From an uncultured Clostridia bacterium (lineage in GTDB: Bacteria; Bacillota; Clostridia; Christensenellales; Borkfalkiaceae): 64,000 bases of DNA. Position numbers and translations under genes: made by a program. The notes beneath the pieces were generated by a model. The model did not search any database and was not told the origin of the DNA. It was given only the letters and a program-made list of their open reading frames with translations. Every line of letters begins with the position of its first letter. Position 1 is the stretch's first letter. The stretch is taken from assembly GCA_949282385.1 (NCBI GenBank), contig CASDOP010000003.1, positions 62,001 to 126,000 on the forward strand, in the 5' to 3' direction. Below are positions 40,424-50,000 of the stretch, one piece after another.

Positions 40424-42310
40424 ATGGCAAAAACTTTTAAAAAATTTACATCTGTCGTCATGGGCGCCGTTATGGTATTCGCGCTTGCGGCGGCAGGCTG
40501 CAGCGGAACGCCCGGCAGCGAAGAACATGTCCACAGCTGGTCTGCGGATTGGTCCAAAGACGCGCAAAATCACTGGCACGATTGCGACGGCTGCGACGAA
40601 ACCAAAGATTTAGCGCCCCACTCGTTCAGCGAGGGCGAATGCACGGTGTGCGGACAGACTGACCCCGACTATACCCCCGACCAGGGCGGCGAAACAGGCG
40701 GCGAAACGGGCGGCGAAACGGGCGGCGAAACAGGCGGTGAAACGGGCGGCGAAACAGGCGGCGAAACGGGCGGCAATGACGACGACAATGAATTTGTTTC
40801 CACCCCTCTTCCCGCAGGCAATAAGATTTACGTTGTCGGCGACTCGACGGTAAGTTCGTTCGACGATTACTACTATATGCCCAGATACGGCTACGGAACG
40901 CAGATTGCCGAATACTTTAACGTTACGAGCGACCAGGTTGTAAATCTTGCTCTTTCCGGAAGAAGTTCGTTGAGTTTCCTGAGCGAAAGCAATTATACGA
41001 CTTTGAAGACGAGCATATCCGAAGGCGACTACCTCATTATCGGTTTCGGACATAACGACGAAAAGAGCGACGACGCGGCGCGCTTTACCGACGCTACCAA
41101 ATCATACACCGACGACAGCACGGCAGGCGGACCTTCGTTTGCTTACACGCTGTATCAGAACTATGTAAAGTTGGCTAAAGACGCGGGCGCAACGCCTATT
41201 TTGTGTACTCCCATCGTGAGATATTCTTCGACGGGCGACTATACGGGCGCAAAGATACACGACACCGAAACGGGTAACTATTCGCAGGCGATAAAAACTC
41301 TCGGCGAAGCTACCGACACCACCGTTATCGACCTTACGACGATTACTAAAACGCTCTATGAACAGGACAATGCAGCCGCCGCTTACTTCCATGCGCACAC
41401 CTCTTTCGAAGGGACCGAACCCAACGTAACTCCCGCAGGCAGAGACGACACACACATAAACAAGTACGGCGCTCAGATGGTGGTTTACCAATTGGCTACG
41501 GCGCTCAGCCAGACGAACAATCCCCTTGCGGCGCATATCAAAGAAAATATCTCAGCGCCCACCGATTGGACAATAGCCATAAAAACCGATTATGTAAAAT
41601 CCGACTATACCGCGCCTGACCTTGACAATCTTACTCCCCTTGCAACGATTGCAGGAACGAACACCGCAACCGGCGGCGCGTACAATACCGTATGGTATAA
41701 GTCGACGCTCGGCGACATAGGCGGCAACGGCAAACTTGCCAACTTCTCCTCTACATATACTGACGGCACGTTTACCGTAAGCAATGCGGGCGGAACAAAC
41801 GGCAAGTTCGCAAGCACTACGGACGGCTTTACCGCAGCATTCATGCAGGTGAGCGCAGAGGATAACTTCACTATTTCTGTAGACGCAAAGCTGGTTTCGC
41901 TCGGCGGCTCTACGGGCAACAACCAGACGGGCTTCGGTCTTATGCTCCGCGACGATATGTATATCGACGTAGACTCAAAGATGATCCAGAGCAATTATGT
42001 TGCAGCAGGCATAATCGCAGACGGCACTACAATCTTCAGCCGCAGTTCAAAATCGGCGCTCACTAAGGGCAGCAAGAGCATTACCCCCACAGAAGGCGCA
42101 ACTTATAACCTCACCATCAAGAGATTGGGACAGGTTGTAACCGTTACCGTAAAGGACGGAGCTAACGCTTACACGCAGACTTACACCGACTTTGACTTCA
42201 CGGCTGTAGATAACAACTATATGTATATCTGCCTGTTTGCAAACCGCAACCTTACCATAGAATATTCCAACGTAACTTTCAGCTACGACGGAGTGTCTCA
42301 GGGCGCATAA
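40424..42310 (+). CDS. SGNH/CE12-like esterase lipoprotein, probable rhamnogalacturonan acetylesterase
   Basis: A 628-residue lipoprotein: lipobox AAGC (Cys26), a His/Cys-rich N-terminal module with CDGC and CTVC (residues 34-83), a GGETGG linker, the SGNH domain, and a C-terminal beta-sandwich (about 420-625). Blocks: VVGDSTVSS (nucleophile Ser141), SGRSS, GFGHND and DDTHINKYG, the order of CE12 pectin-acetyl esterases. It would strip acetyl groups from rhamnogalacturonan outside the cell and help the pectate lyase. Convergent with a second CE12 gene. Confidence 0.85.
   Translation: MAKTFKKFTSVVMGAVMVFALAAAGCSGTPGSEEHVHSWSADWSKDAQNHWHDCDGCDETKDLAPHSFSEGECTVCGQTDPDYTPDQGGETGGETGGETGGETGGETGGETGGETGGNDDDNEFVSTPLPAGNKIYVVGDSTVSSFDDYYYMPRYGYGTQIAEYFNVTSDQVVNLALSGRSSLSFLSESNYTTLKTSISEGDYLIIGFGHNDEKSDDAARFTDATKSYTDDSTAGGPSFAYTLYQNYVKLAKDAGATPILCTPIVRYSSTGDYTGAKIHDTETGNYSQAIKTLGEATDTTVIDLTTITKTLYEQDNAAAAYFHAHTSFEGTEPNVTPAGRDDTHINKYGAQMVVYQLATALSQTNNPLAAHIKENISAPTDWTIAIKTDYVKSDYTAPDLDNLTPLATIAGTNTATGGAYNTVWYKSTLGDIGGNGKLANFSSTYTDGTFTVSNAGGTNGKFASTTDGFTAAFMQVSAEDNFTISVDAKLVSLGGSTGNNQTGFGLMLRDDMYIDVDSKMIQSNYVAAGIIADGTTIFSRSSKSALTKGSKSITPTEGATYNLTIKRLGQVVTVTVKDGANAYTQTYTDFDFTAVDNNYMYICLFANRNLTIEYSNVTFSYDGVSQGA
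40521..40672. repeat. Inverted repeat copy 1 (duplicated N-terminal module)
   Basis: About 150 bp encoding HVHSWS..CTVCGQ is about 88% identical to 44324-44473 in opposite orientation, including 39 identical bases around CACTCGTTCAGCGAGGGCGA. A recent duplication shared by the two esterase genes. Confidence 0.85.
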
Positions 42311-42321
42311 TTCAACCTGAT

Positions 42322-42352
42322 AAGACCGCAGCAAATGCTGCGGTCTTTTTTT
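42322..42352 (+). terminator. Terminator of the first esterase gene
   Basis: 12-bp stem AAGACCGCAGCA / TGCTGCGGTCTT, loop AA, followed by TTTTT. Very strong. Confidence 0.92.
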
Positions 42353-42387
42353 GTATCTATAGAAAAAGCATATACCATTTAAAGCAT

Positions 42388-42414
42388 AAACGCGCCGCTT
42401 CAAGCGGCGCGTTT
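42388..42414 (-). terminator. Hairpin behind the second esterase gene
   Basis: 13-bp stem AAACGCGCCGCTT / AAGCGGCGCGTTT around a single C, read on the minus strand as a compact hairpin with TTTATGC behind it. Probable terminator for the gene ending at 42479. Confidence 0.55.
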
Positions 42415-42478
42415 GTCAGCTTATGCAATGACTTAAATCTTAATCGGTCGGCACATATTGCCGTACCTTTCAAGAAAA

Positions 42479-44572
42479 TTACTCGAAATATTCTATTATT
42501 ATATAGAACAGCGCGATGTTGCTTCCCGCAGAACCTATGCGGTAAGTTCCGCCCTCGGTTATATCCGCAGAAGTAACCGTTGTCATGCCCGAATTTGCTG
42601 CAAAACCGTTTACCACTGCGCCGTCTTTGACGAGGTTTACAGTTCTTGTATCCGCACCCGTCGACTGTGCTGCGATTGTTATTCTGCAAGGTCCTTCGAG
42701 ATTGAATTCAATATACTTCTTAGGCGTAGAACCCGTAAGCCCCGCATTGCCGTTGAGGTAAATGTTCTGAGTGGTCGCCGCGTAATCTACTCCGTTATGA
42801 CTGAAAGGCGTAGCCTTGTAATTTGTCTGAATTACGAGGTCGGAAGTAAAAGTGAAGGTGTGTCCAGACACCGTGTAAGGCGAAGCGAGCGTTGTCACAT
42901 CGCTTGCAGAAACAACTACCGTAAGCTTGGGCTTGGGTCTTGCGGCTTCAATCTGAGCCTCTATTGCCGCCTCGTACTGCTCAAGCACGGAAAGATTGGT
43001 GACGTCTGCGCGATAGTCGTAATTGAGGCTTTCGTATTCGGCTCTGACAGCCTCTACGACAGGCTGAAGCTGGAGATAGTTTTCCGCCGTAACTTCGCCG
43101 CGTGCGGCGAGCTGCTCGATTGCCGCAACGACTTCGCTTGCCTGCTTGTAAGTTCTGTCGGGATTTGTGGGATTTACCGTAGAAAGCAGGTCTTCAACCT
43201 GTCCGACGACAGAAATGCTCATTCTGTTGGAAGGATCTATGTAGCTTTCGGGAGTTGTGAGGACGTGGTCGGTAAAGTTGAAATATTCGCTTCCGTCGCC
43301 GCCCGCAGCGTTTTCGGGCGCGTATTCGAGAATGGTTTCCGCCACAGCCGCCGCCGTTATGAACGCACCGTATTTATTGTAATGAGTTGCCTCAATCTTT
43401 TCAAAACCCGCCTCGGCATTGCCGTAAGCATTGTCGTAACCTGAAGGCCACGTGCCCGTGAGCTCGTTGGGAACGAGAGCCATAAGGTAGTTTGCAAACT
43501 GCGAAGTTGCCGTTTCGAGGTAGTCTTTGGTGTAATCGAAGAGGTCAACAAGAAGCACGTCCTCTTCCTCTGCGAGCTGGCGAACCGCCTTTACATAAGC
43601 AAAATCGTCGCCGTGAAGTCCGGGACCGCCCTGTAAAGTTCCGTCAGAATTGAACTTTACTCTCGCAACGGGAGTTACGAGTACGGGCGTCGCGCCGTTT
43701 TCGCGAGCGAAATCGACATACTGCTTCAGGAACCATTTATAGGTTGCGCCACAATCGTAAGCGTAATATGTATCGCCGTATTTAGCTATTTCCGTGAGCG
43801 CAGCAGTTACTTCCGCCTGCGTTGAATTATCTATGAATTCCTGGGGAAGATAGGTTGTAGACTGTTTGCCCTCGGGCGCGGTAACGGGGTAAATGCCCTG
43901 AGCGTCGGGAGTGCCGAGAGGCACCATTCTGTTATACATCGTGCTGTACGACGACTGCTTTTTGGTATCGTCGTCGTTGTGTCCGAACTGAATAAACAGG
44001 AAGTCTCCCTCGCTTATTGTGCTTTCGATAGAGTTGCCGCCGTTCTGCGAGAAAGAGTAGTTATAGTTGGGATCGTCTATATCGTAAAGTCTGCCCTCGT
44101 TTATGAACGACCTCGTGCTTCTGCCGCCCTGCGCAGCATTTACGACCTCTATGCTTTCATCGAGGAAATAATCGAGATATTGTCCCCAACCTGCAATATA
44201 CTGACCGTCTTCGTAAGTCTTTACGGTTGAGTCGCCGGCGAGGAATATCGTAGGCGCAGCGTCCGTTACAAGCTGGTTGCCGCCCGTTTCACCGCCCGTC
44301 TCGCCGCCCGTTCCGCCATGGTCATAGTCGGGGTCTGCCTGTCCGCACACCGTGCATTCGCCCTCGCTGAACGAGTGAGGCGCCAGATCTTTGGTTTCGT
44401 CGCAGCCGTCGCAGTCATGCCAATGATTTTGCGCGTCTTTTGACCATTCCGTCGACCAGCTGTGGACATGCCCTTCGCTGCCCGGCGTTCCGCCGCAGCC
44501 CGAAGCCGCAAACGCGAAAACCATGACGACGCCAATAACTGCCGAAACAATTCTTTTCATGGATTTTTTCAT
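42479..44572 (-). CDS. SGNH/CE12-like esterase lipoprotein 2
   Basis: A 697-residue lipoprotein, lipobox ASGC (Cys26) and the same His/Cys module as its neighbour, then a short GGETGG linker. SGNH blocks: FLAGDSTVKTY, QGGRSTRSF, FIQFGHNDDD and EATHYNKYGA. Residues about 440-540 form a helical insert with TYKQASEVVAAIEQLAAR; the C-terminal about 150 residues are a beta-rich domain (LTVVVSASDVTT to the end) like that ending the pectate lyase. RBS AAGGAGAG. Predicted pectin/rhamnogalacturonan deacetylase on the cell surface. Confidence 0.85.
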   Translation of the reverse strand: MKKSMKRIVSAVIGVVMVFAFAASGCGGTPGSEGHVHSWSTEWSKDAQNHWHDCDGCDETKDLAPHSFSEGECTVCGQADPDYDHGGTGGETGGETGGNQLVTDAAPTIFLAGDSTVKTYEDGQYIAGWGQYLDYFLDESIEVVNAAQGGRSTRSFINEGRLYDIDDPNYNYSFSQNGGNSIESTISEGDFLFIQFGHNDDDTKKQSSYSTMYNRMVPLGTPDAQGIYPVTAPEGKQSTTYLPQEFIDNSTQAEVTAALTEIAKYGDTYYAYDCGATYKWFLKQYVDFARENGATPVLVTPVARVKFNSDGTLQGGPGLHGDDFAYVKAVRQLAEEEDVLLVDLFDYTKDYLETATSQFANYLMALVPNELTGTWPSGYDNAYGNAEAGFEKIEATHYNKYGAFITAAAVAETILEYAPENAAGGDGSEYFNFTDHVLTTPESYIDPSNRMSISVVGQVEDLLSTVNPTNPDRTYKQASEVVAAIEQLAARGEVTAENYLQLQPVVEAVRAEYESLNYDYRADVTNLSVLEQYEAAIEAQIEAARPKPKLTVVVSASDVTTLASPYTVSGHTFTFTSDLVIQTNYKATPFSHNGVDYAATTQNIYLNGNAGLTGSTPKKYIEFNLEGPCRITIAAQSTGADTRTVNLVKDGAVVNGFAANSGMTTVTSADITEGGTYRIGSAGSNIALFYIIIEYFE
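44324..44473. repeat. Inverted repeat copy 2 (duplicated N-terminal module)
   Basis: Partner of 40521-40672 in opposite orientation, in the convergent esterase gene. Recombination between the copies could invert the 3.7 kb between them. Confidence 0.85.
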
Positions 44573-44719
44573 TGTCTTACTCTCCTTAAATATTTTGCAG
44601 AATTTATAATAATTATATATTATTATAAAATCAATACCCGCGGCATACCTTTATGCTTTTATGGCATAAATTATCGCCTCAGGCGCAAAACGCATTGTTT
44701 TATATCGTTAAAGGTTACA

Positions 44720-46060
44720 TCAACTCTTAAAGAAAGTTATGCAGAGAATGAAAATATTGCCGTCCGTCTTTATCTGCATGTTACCGTCATATTTTTCAAC
44801 AATACGCTTTATGCTGCGCAAACCGAAGCCGTGTTCAGACCTGTCGCTCTTTGCGGTAACGGGCAATCCGTCGGACATTACTATTTCGCCCTCATAGTAA
44901 TTGTTGGTGGAAAGACTGACGACGCCGCCGCGCTCGCTGACAGTTACAGAAATAACTCTTTTATCCTTATCTTTTATATTCATCACCGCCTCCACGCTGT
45001 TGTCGAGCATATTGCCTATAAGCGAATACACATCGATATTTTCCATGAACGCGAGCGCTTCAGGGTCAACCATGCGCGAAAGTTTAATGTCGTGGGCGCG
45101 GCAGTAAAGCCATTTTTCGGCAATTACCGTATTGATGGCGTTATGCTGCATATTCGTAACATAATCGTAGGCGGCGGTAAGCCCTTCAAGTTCGGAAAGC
45201 AACTCTTCCGCCTCCTCGCCTCCCGCGCGCAGAACCGCAATCTGATGCTTGAGGTCGTGAGCGCGTATGCCAAGCATTTCGGCATTATATTCGGCAAATT
45301 TGTATTGTTTTTCCTGTTGTTCGAGTATGGTATTTATTATCCTCTTCTCGTTTATGAGCCGAACGCGGTCGACCGTTGCGACAAGCAGACTGAGCATCAG
45401 TACCATGCAGACTGCCTGCAAAACAAGCCCTGCCATGTAAAGCTCGCTTCTGCTTCTGCCGTTCAGTTCGCTTACGGCGTTGACGGTCATGTTTATTAAC
45501 AGAGCTATCAGGCTGAACAAAAGAACTTCCTTGCCCAGTTCGCCCATCCTTTCGGGATGTATTCTGCGCGCAAACACAAAATAAACCGCAATATTCATAA
45601 CAGTATATACAGCAAGATATATTGGCAGCATTATCCAGCTGAACGGCACGAAGGAATAAATGTTATACGCGGGACAAGCGAGATTAACTATTAAAATATA
45701 TATGCTGAACACGAGATGTCTGGCGCAATAGCTTGATATGCCGCAGAACATCAGGCTGTAGACATCGCTGCGATAACAGACGCCGTAAGCGACAACCGTG
45801 AGGGCGAACAGCACGACAAACGACAAGCAGACGAGTACATATATATGTATGTCATTTTCGTTGTAGTCGAACAAATCGAGCAGCCAATCATTCAAAAAGG
45901 CTATGGCAACGGCAAAAGCGACGAGCGCCGCCGCACACAGCAAAACCCGCACGGCAAAACGCTTTTTCTTTTCGAACCGCTTAAAAAACATGAATTCTAC
46001 CGATACCATCTCTGCCGCGAAAAGCACGAAACGCAATATAAGAAAGGCGGTAACAGACAT
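44720..46060 (-). CDS. AgrC-like (GHKL) sensor histidine kinase
   Basis: A 446-residue kinase: six to seven hydrophobic segments (about 1-235), a coiled-coil link, H-box AHDLKHQIAVLR (about 265-276), N-box LIGNMLDNSVEAVMNI and G2 box HGFGLRSIKRIV. This is the HPK10-type architecture of AgrC and its relatives. The preceding response regulator overlaps it by 1 bp. No AgrB-like maturation protein or short signal-peptide gene was found nearby, so the ligand is unknown. Confidence 0.85.
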   Translation of the reverse strand: MSVTAFLILRFVLFAAEMVSVEFMFFKRFEKKKRFAVRVLLCAAALVAFAVAIAFLNDWLLDLFDYNENDIHIYVLVCLSFVVLFALTVVAYGVCYRSDVYSLMFCGISSYCARHLVFSIYILIVNLACPAYNIYSFVPFSWIMLPIYLAVYTVMNIAVYFVFARRIHPERMGELGKEVLLFSLIALLINMTVNAVSELNGRSRSELYMAGLVLQAVCMVLMLSLLVATVDRVRLINEKRIINTILEQQEKQYKFAEYNAEMLGIRAHDLKHQIAVLRAGGEEAEELLSELEGLTAAYDYVTNMQHNAINTVIAEKWLYCRAHDIKLSRMVDPEALAFMENIDVYSLIGNMLDNSVEAVMNIKDKDKRVISVTVSERGGVVSLSTNNYYEGEIVMSDGLPVTAKSDRSEHGFGLRSIKRIVEKYDGNMQIKTDGNIFILCITFFKS

Positions 46061-46776
46061 TACATCACCCCGTTATATGCCGTAATCGCGTTTAAAAACC
46101 CGACCTTATACGACTTTGTTACAGGCACGCGAGCGCCTTTTACCAACACTTCGTTGCGCGTAACCGCTTCAACATGCCTTAAATTGACGATATAGCTGTT
46201 AGCGCAGCGGCAAAAGCTTGCGGAGAGTTTGCCCTGCATGTCCTTTATGCTTCCGCGGACGGTAAAATCGCCTTTTACGGTATGCACTATGAGATAGTGA
46301 AGCATTACCTCTATATAATAAATTTCGCTTTCGCTCATGCGCAGCGAGCCTTCCTTATGATTAAGCAAAATATACTTTTCGCCGTGCAGAAGAATGTAGC
46401 GCATGGCTTTTTTCATTTTAAGCGAAAAATCTTCGTATGCCACGGGCTTGAGGACATAGTCCACCGCGTCCACTTCGTATCCGTCAATGGCAAACTGCGC
46501 CGTCTTGGTTATGAACATTATCGCAACGTCTTTATTGAATTTTCTGACCTCTCGCGCAAGTTCTATGCCGTTAGGCTGCCCGTCGGGCAAAATTATGTCC
46601 ATTATGAGAAGTTGAAAATCTTTAAAATTGCTGCCTCCCCGCATAAAACTTTCCGCATCCGCGTAACAACTGAGGGCAAAACTCATGTTTATGCACGAAA
46701 AAAATTTTTCGAGCATTCTCTGCGTATGTTCCCTTTCGTTTTCATCGTCTTCGAGCAACGCAATTTTTATGTCCAT
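46060..46776 (-). CDS. LytTR-type response regulator
   Basis: A 238-residue regulator: acidic pocket LEDDENE, phosphoacceptor Asp in LLIMDIILPDG (about residue 60), Lys in YVLKPVAYED (about 115), then a LytTR DNA-binding domain (KEGSLRMSESEIYYIEVMLHYLIVHT; FCRCANSYIVNLRHVEAVTRN). RBS GGGGAGGGG. It is the first gene of the pair with the AgrC-like kinase. Promoter at 46811-46839. Probable targets are the surface genes next door; not shown. Confidence 0.88.
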   Translation of the reverse strand: MDIKIALLEDDENEREHTQRMLEKFFSCINMSFALSCYADAESFMRGGSNFKDFQLLIMDIILPDGQPNGIELAREVRKFNKDVAIMFITKTAQFAIDGYEVDAVDYVLKPVAYEDFSLKMKKAMRYILLHGEKYILLNHKEGSLRMSESEIYYIEVMLHYLIVHTVKGDFTVRGSIKDMQGKLSASFCRCANSYIVNLRHVEAVTRNEVLVKGARVPVTKSYKVGFLNAITAYNGVM

Positions 46777-46810
46777 CTTTCCCCTCCCCCGCTCTTTTTA
46801 ATACATTTCT

Positions 46811-46839
46811 ATATTAACGCCGACGAGCATTTTTGTCAA
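46811..46839 (-). promoter_or_regulatory. Promoter of the LytTR/AgrC-like operon
   Basis: Minus strand: TTGACA (46839-46834), 17-bp spacer, TAATAT (46816-46811). Confidence 0.75.
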
Positions 46840-46894
46840 CACACCGTCGGGCGGACGCAGCCAAAGCGCCGCAAGCCAGACGGATAAGCATGAT

Positions 46895-46909
46895 AATTTG
46901 TAACAAATT
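46895..46909. promoter_or_regulatory. Palindrome AATTTGTAACAAATT between divergent promoters
   Basis: Perfect 6-bp arms around TAA, lying 55 bp upstream of the minus-strand -35 and 30 bp upstream of the plus-strand -35. The same 15-mer (reverse complement) is at 34245-34259 in the pectate lyase leader. Confidence 0.6.
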
Positions 46910-46939
46910 TTCCAAGAAAATATTTCCTGCACAAAGCGA

Positions 46940-46968
46940 TAGACATAGCTTCGGTTATACTTTATAAT
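46940..46968 (+). promoter_or_regulatory. Promoter of the M60-like protein gene
   Basis: TAGACA (46940-46945), 17-bp spacer, TATAAT (46963-46968). A roughly 70-nt leader contains ATGCCTG / CAGGCAT arms before AAAGGAA and ATG 47045. Confidence 0.65.
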
Positions 46969-47044
46969 TGCTTCATATGCCTGCAAACATTTATAAATCA
47001 GGCATGAAAACTTTGCAAATCAACAAAATAAAGGAAATTTATAC

Positions 47045-50000
47045 ATGCACAAAAACATCGCGCGCAACATAAAAATTGTACTGCTTATCGCCATGTCAAT
47101 CTGTCTGATTTTCGCGGCGTACCTCATGTCGCCCACAATCAGCTCGGAGGCGCAGAGCCAGGGCGCAACCCTTTCGGCAATCAACGATAAAGGTCTTTAC
47201 TCGGACGGATACATTGCCACCTATTCCGTCGGCGCAGACGACGGGGAGGGAATAACATTTACATATTCGACAAACGCCTCCAACTACCCCGGAAACCTGC
47301 TTGAAAACGCATTCGACGGTAATTGGAACACATTTTGGGAAGCGAACAAAGACCAGACCTCCTCTTTCGCCCCTTATGTTACGGTTACTTTTTCTTCCGA
47401 CGCGACGGTGGACAGAATAATCTATTCGACGAGGCAGGACGCGGCGGCAGGCAAGGGCTATCCCACACGCCTCAACATACTTACCTCCGCCTCGGCAGAG
47501 GGCGAAGATTTTACCGTTGCCGCTTCCGTTACGAGCAACGCGACGGGCAGCAGAGTGCTTATCTCGCTCGATAATCCCATTACGGCAAGGCGCATAAGGC
47601 TGGAATTTGCAGAAGTGAACTCTACGGACAAAAAGCTTGCAAGCGCCGCAGAAATTATATTTTTAAAGCCCGAGGAAGAATGCGTAAACGCTGTCCGCAA
47701 CATATTCGCCGACTACAACATGCTTACATTCAAAAACGGCGTCACCAAAGATGACGCAAAACGCACCCTCAACGCCGTAAAGGAAACAGCCGCATACGCT
47801 TACAGCAGCGAAGTAAAGACTATCGCGGAAAGAGTGCTGGCTGTGATAGACGGCAGCGTCGTTTACGACAGCGACAGAGAATTTTCTACGGCGAACGACG
47901 CAGCCAACCCCATTTACCGCAGGGGAAACATTGCCGGTTATGCGAGAAACACCCTTAAAATGGTATGGATGGGCACAAACAGACAGGCTACAGGCATTGC
48001 AACTTACGGCAGCGCGCAACTGACTATTTTTGTCGACTGCGCGGAGGGCGACCCTCTTCCCACGCTCACTTTCACGCAACACCTGGGCGTGTGGAGCAAA
48101 TGGTACAAGGGCGGATATACGCTTTCGCGCGGAATAAACGTGATAAGCGTACCCGACCTGTACGGCTCGGATTATTCTGTTGCAACTAACCCCGGCGGTC
48201 CAGTTTACCTCGTCAATCCATATACTCAGGCAGAACAGAGTTCTTCAGTAAAAATATACATCGAAGGCGGTTACACTTTCCCGATTTATCGCAAGGGCGA
48301 CGGTGAAACGCAATATTTGAACCGTCTCGAAGAATATGTTTCCGAATATGAAGCGCATCCCGCCGAAATCAACGACCTCACGGAAATAGTTTCTGACAAC
48401 GCCATTCTTACCGTATCGGCTACAGCCGCGGAACGCTATCTTATTGAGCAAAAATTATCCGTTTCAAAGATGTGCGACGACCATGACGGCTATTTAAGGC
48501 AGCTCTATTCCTTTGCCGGCGTAAGTTTTGACAAAAACGACGCACACTACGACGACAGAGCGCAATATCTCAACGTAAACATAAGAATAATGCAGCCGTA
48601 TGCGGCGGCATATGCTTATACCGAACACGTAGGAATTCAGCGCGGCAGCTGGGAAAACGAGCTGTTTACGGGCGGCGGGAAGTACGGCTGGGGACTTACG
48701 CACGAGCTTTGTCATATGATGGATATAAGCGAGCGCACCCGCGCGGAGCATACCAACAACATGTGGTCGCAGTTCAACAAGTGCGCCCTGCTCGGCGAGA
48801 GCGCGAGGGGCAATTTTGCAAACTTCCTTGCAGCAACCGTCAAGGACGGCACGGCATACGAGGAGCGCAACGCATATAACAATTATGACGGCGACGCATT
48901 CGCATGGTGGCAGATAGAGAGCCGCTATCCCGGCTTCTGGGGCAGGTTTGAAAACGCCTACCGCTATGCCGACAGAAAGAGCATAACTTCGGCATGCGAG
49001 CTGCATGTTTACTTCGCCTCGATTGCGGCGGGCAGCGACCTTTCCGAATACTTTGCCCGCATCGGCTTTAATTGGGGCGGTAATCAATTTAAAGGCTATG
49101 CCGAGGCTTCAGACGCGTTCAAAAATGCAATAGATGAGGCATATTCAGGGGGCAAAATCGACCGAAGCAACCTTAAGCTGTGGTACGGGAATGCAGAAAG
49201 CTATAACTATACAGCAAAATACGGCAACGCTTTGGCTATATATGACGGCTCAACGGCTATAAGCGTCAAGGCTTTTGCCGTATCGGGCGGCGTTGCGCTG
49301 ACAATGCCTTCAAACGGCGATAAAGGACATCTCGGCTATGAAATTCTTCGCCGCGGCGAGGACGGAAATTATTACGTAATAGGCTTTACCTACGGCAATA
49401 CATATTTAGACCTGACCGAGGGCGCAGAGAACGCAAGTTATATTGTCAGGGCATACGACAGGCTTTTGGGCTGCTCCGCTCTCAGCGAACAGGTAAGCGC
49501 GGCGGGATTTGCCGCACGCGTCAACGGAACAGATTTCCGCACTCTTGCGGAGGCGTTTGCCGCCGCAAACGACGGCGATACAATCTATCTCATCGCGGAC
49601 GCCGCAGGCGGACAGATAGACGTAACGAAAAACATCACCTTAAAACCCGTCGGCGACCGCACTCTTTATATAGGAGGCACAGTCCGCCTCTTCTCCGTGG
49701 CAAAGGGCGCAACGCTTACGCTTTCGGGGGACGGAGAAAGCACGCTCTGCCTCGACGGAGGCAGCACATCTCTTTCGGAGGCGCTCATCGTAGTCAGCGG
49801 CACCGTCAACATACTCGACGGCGTGCGCATACAGAATTGCAAATCCTCCGGCAACGGCGGTGCAATAAGAGTGCCTGGCGGCGCTCTGAATATAGACGGC
49901 GCTGTATTTTACAACAATAACGGCGTGAACGGCGGCGCAATCGTCAGTCTTACCGCATCCTCAAAAATTGATATAAAGAACGCGCAGTTTTTAAACAATT

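Noticed and set aside
42458..43444. 328-codon plus-strand ORF across the second esterase
   Set aside because: Shadow of the minus-strand gene; composition (Arg/Cys/Tyr-rich) is not protein-like and no ribosome site is seen.
44720..46776. Complete Agr quorum-sensing locus
   Set aside because: Kinase and regulator fit, but no AgrB protease or small peptide gene lies beside them.
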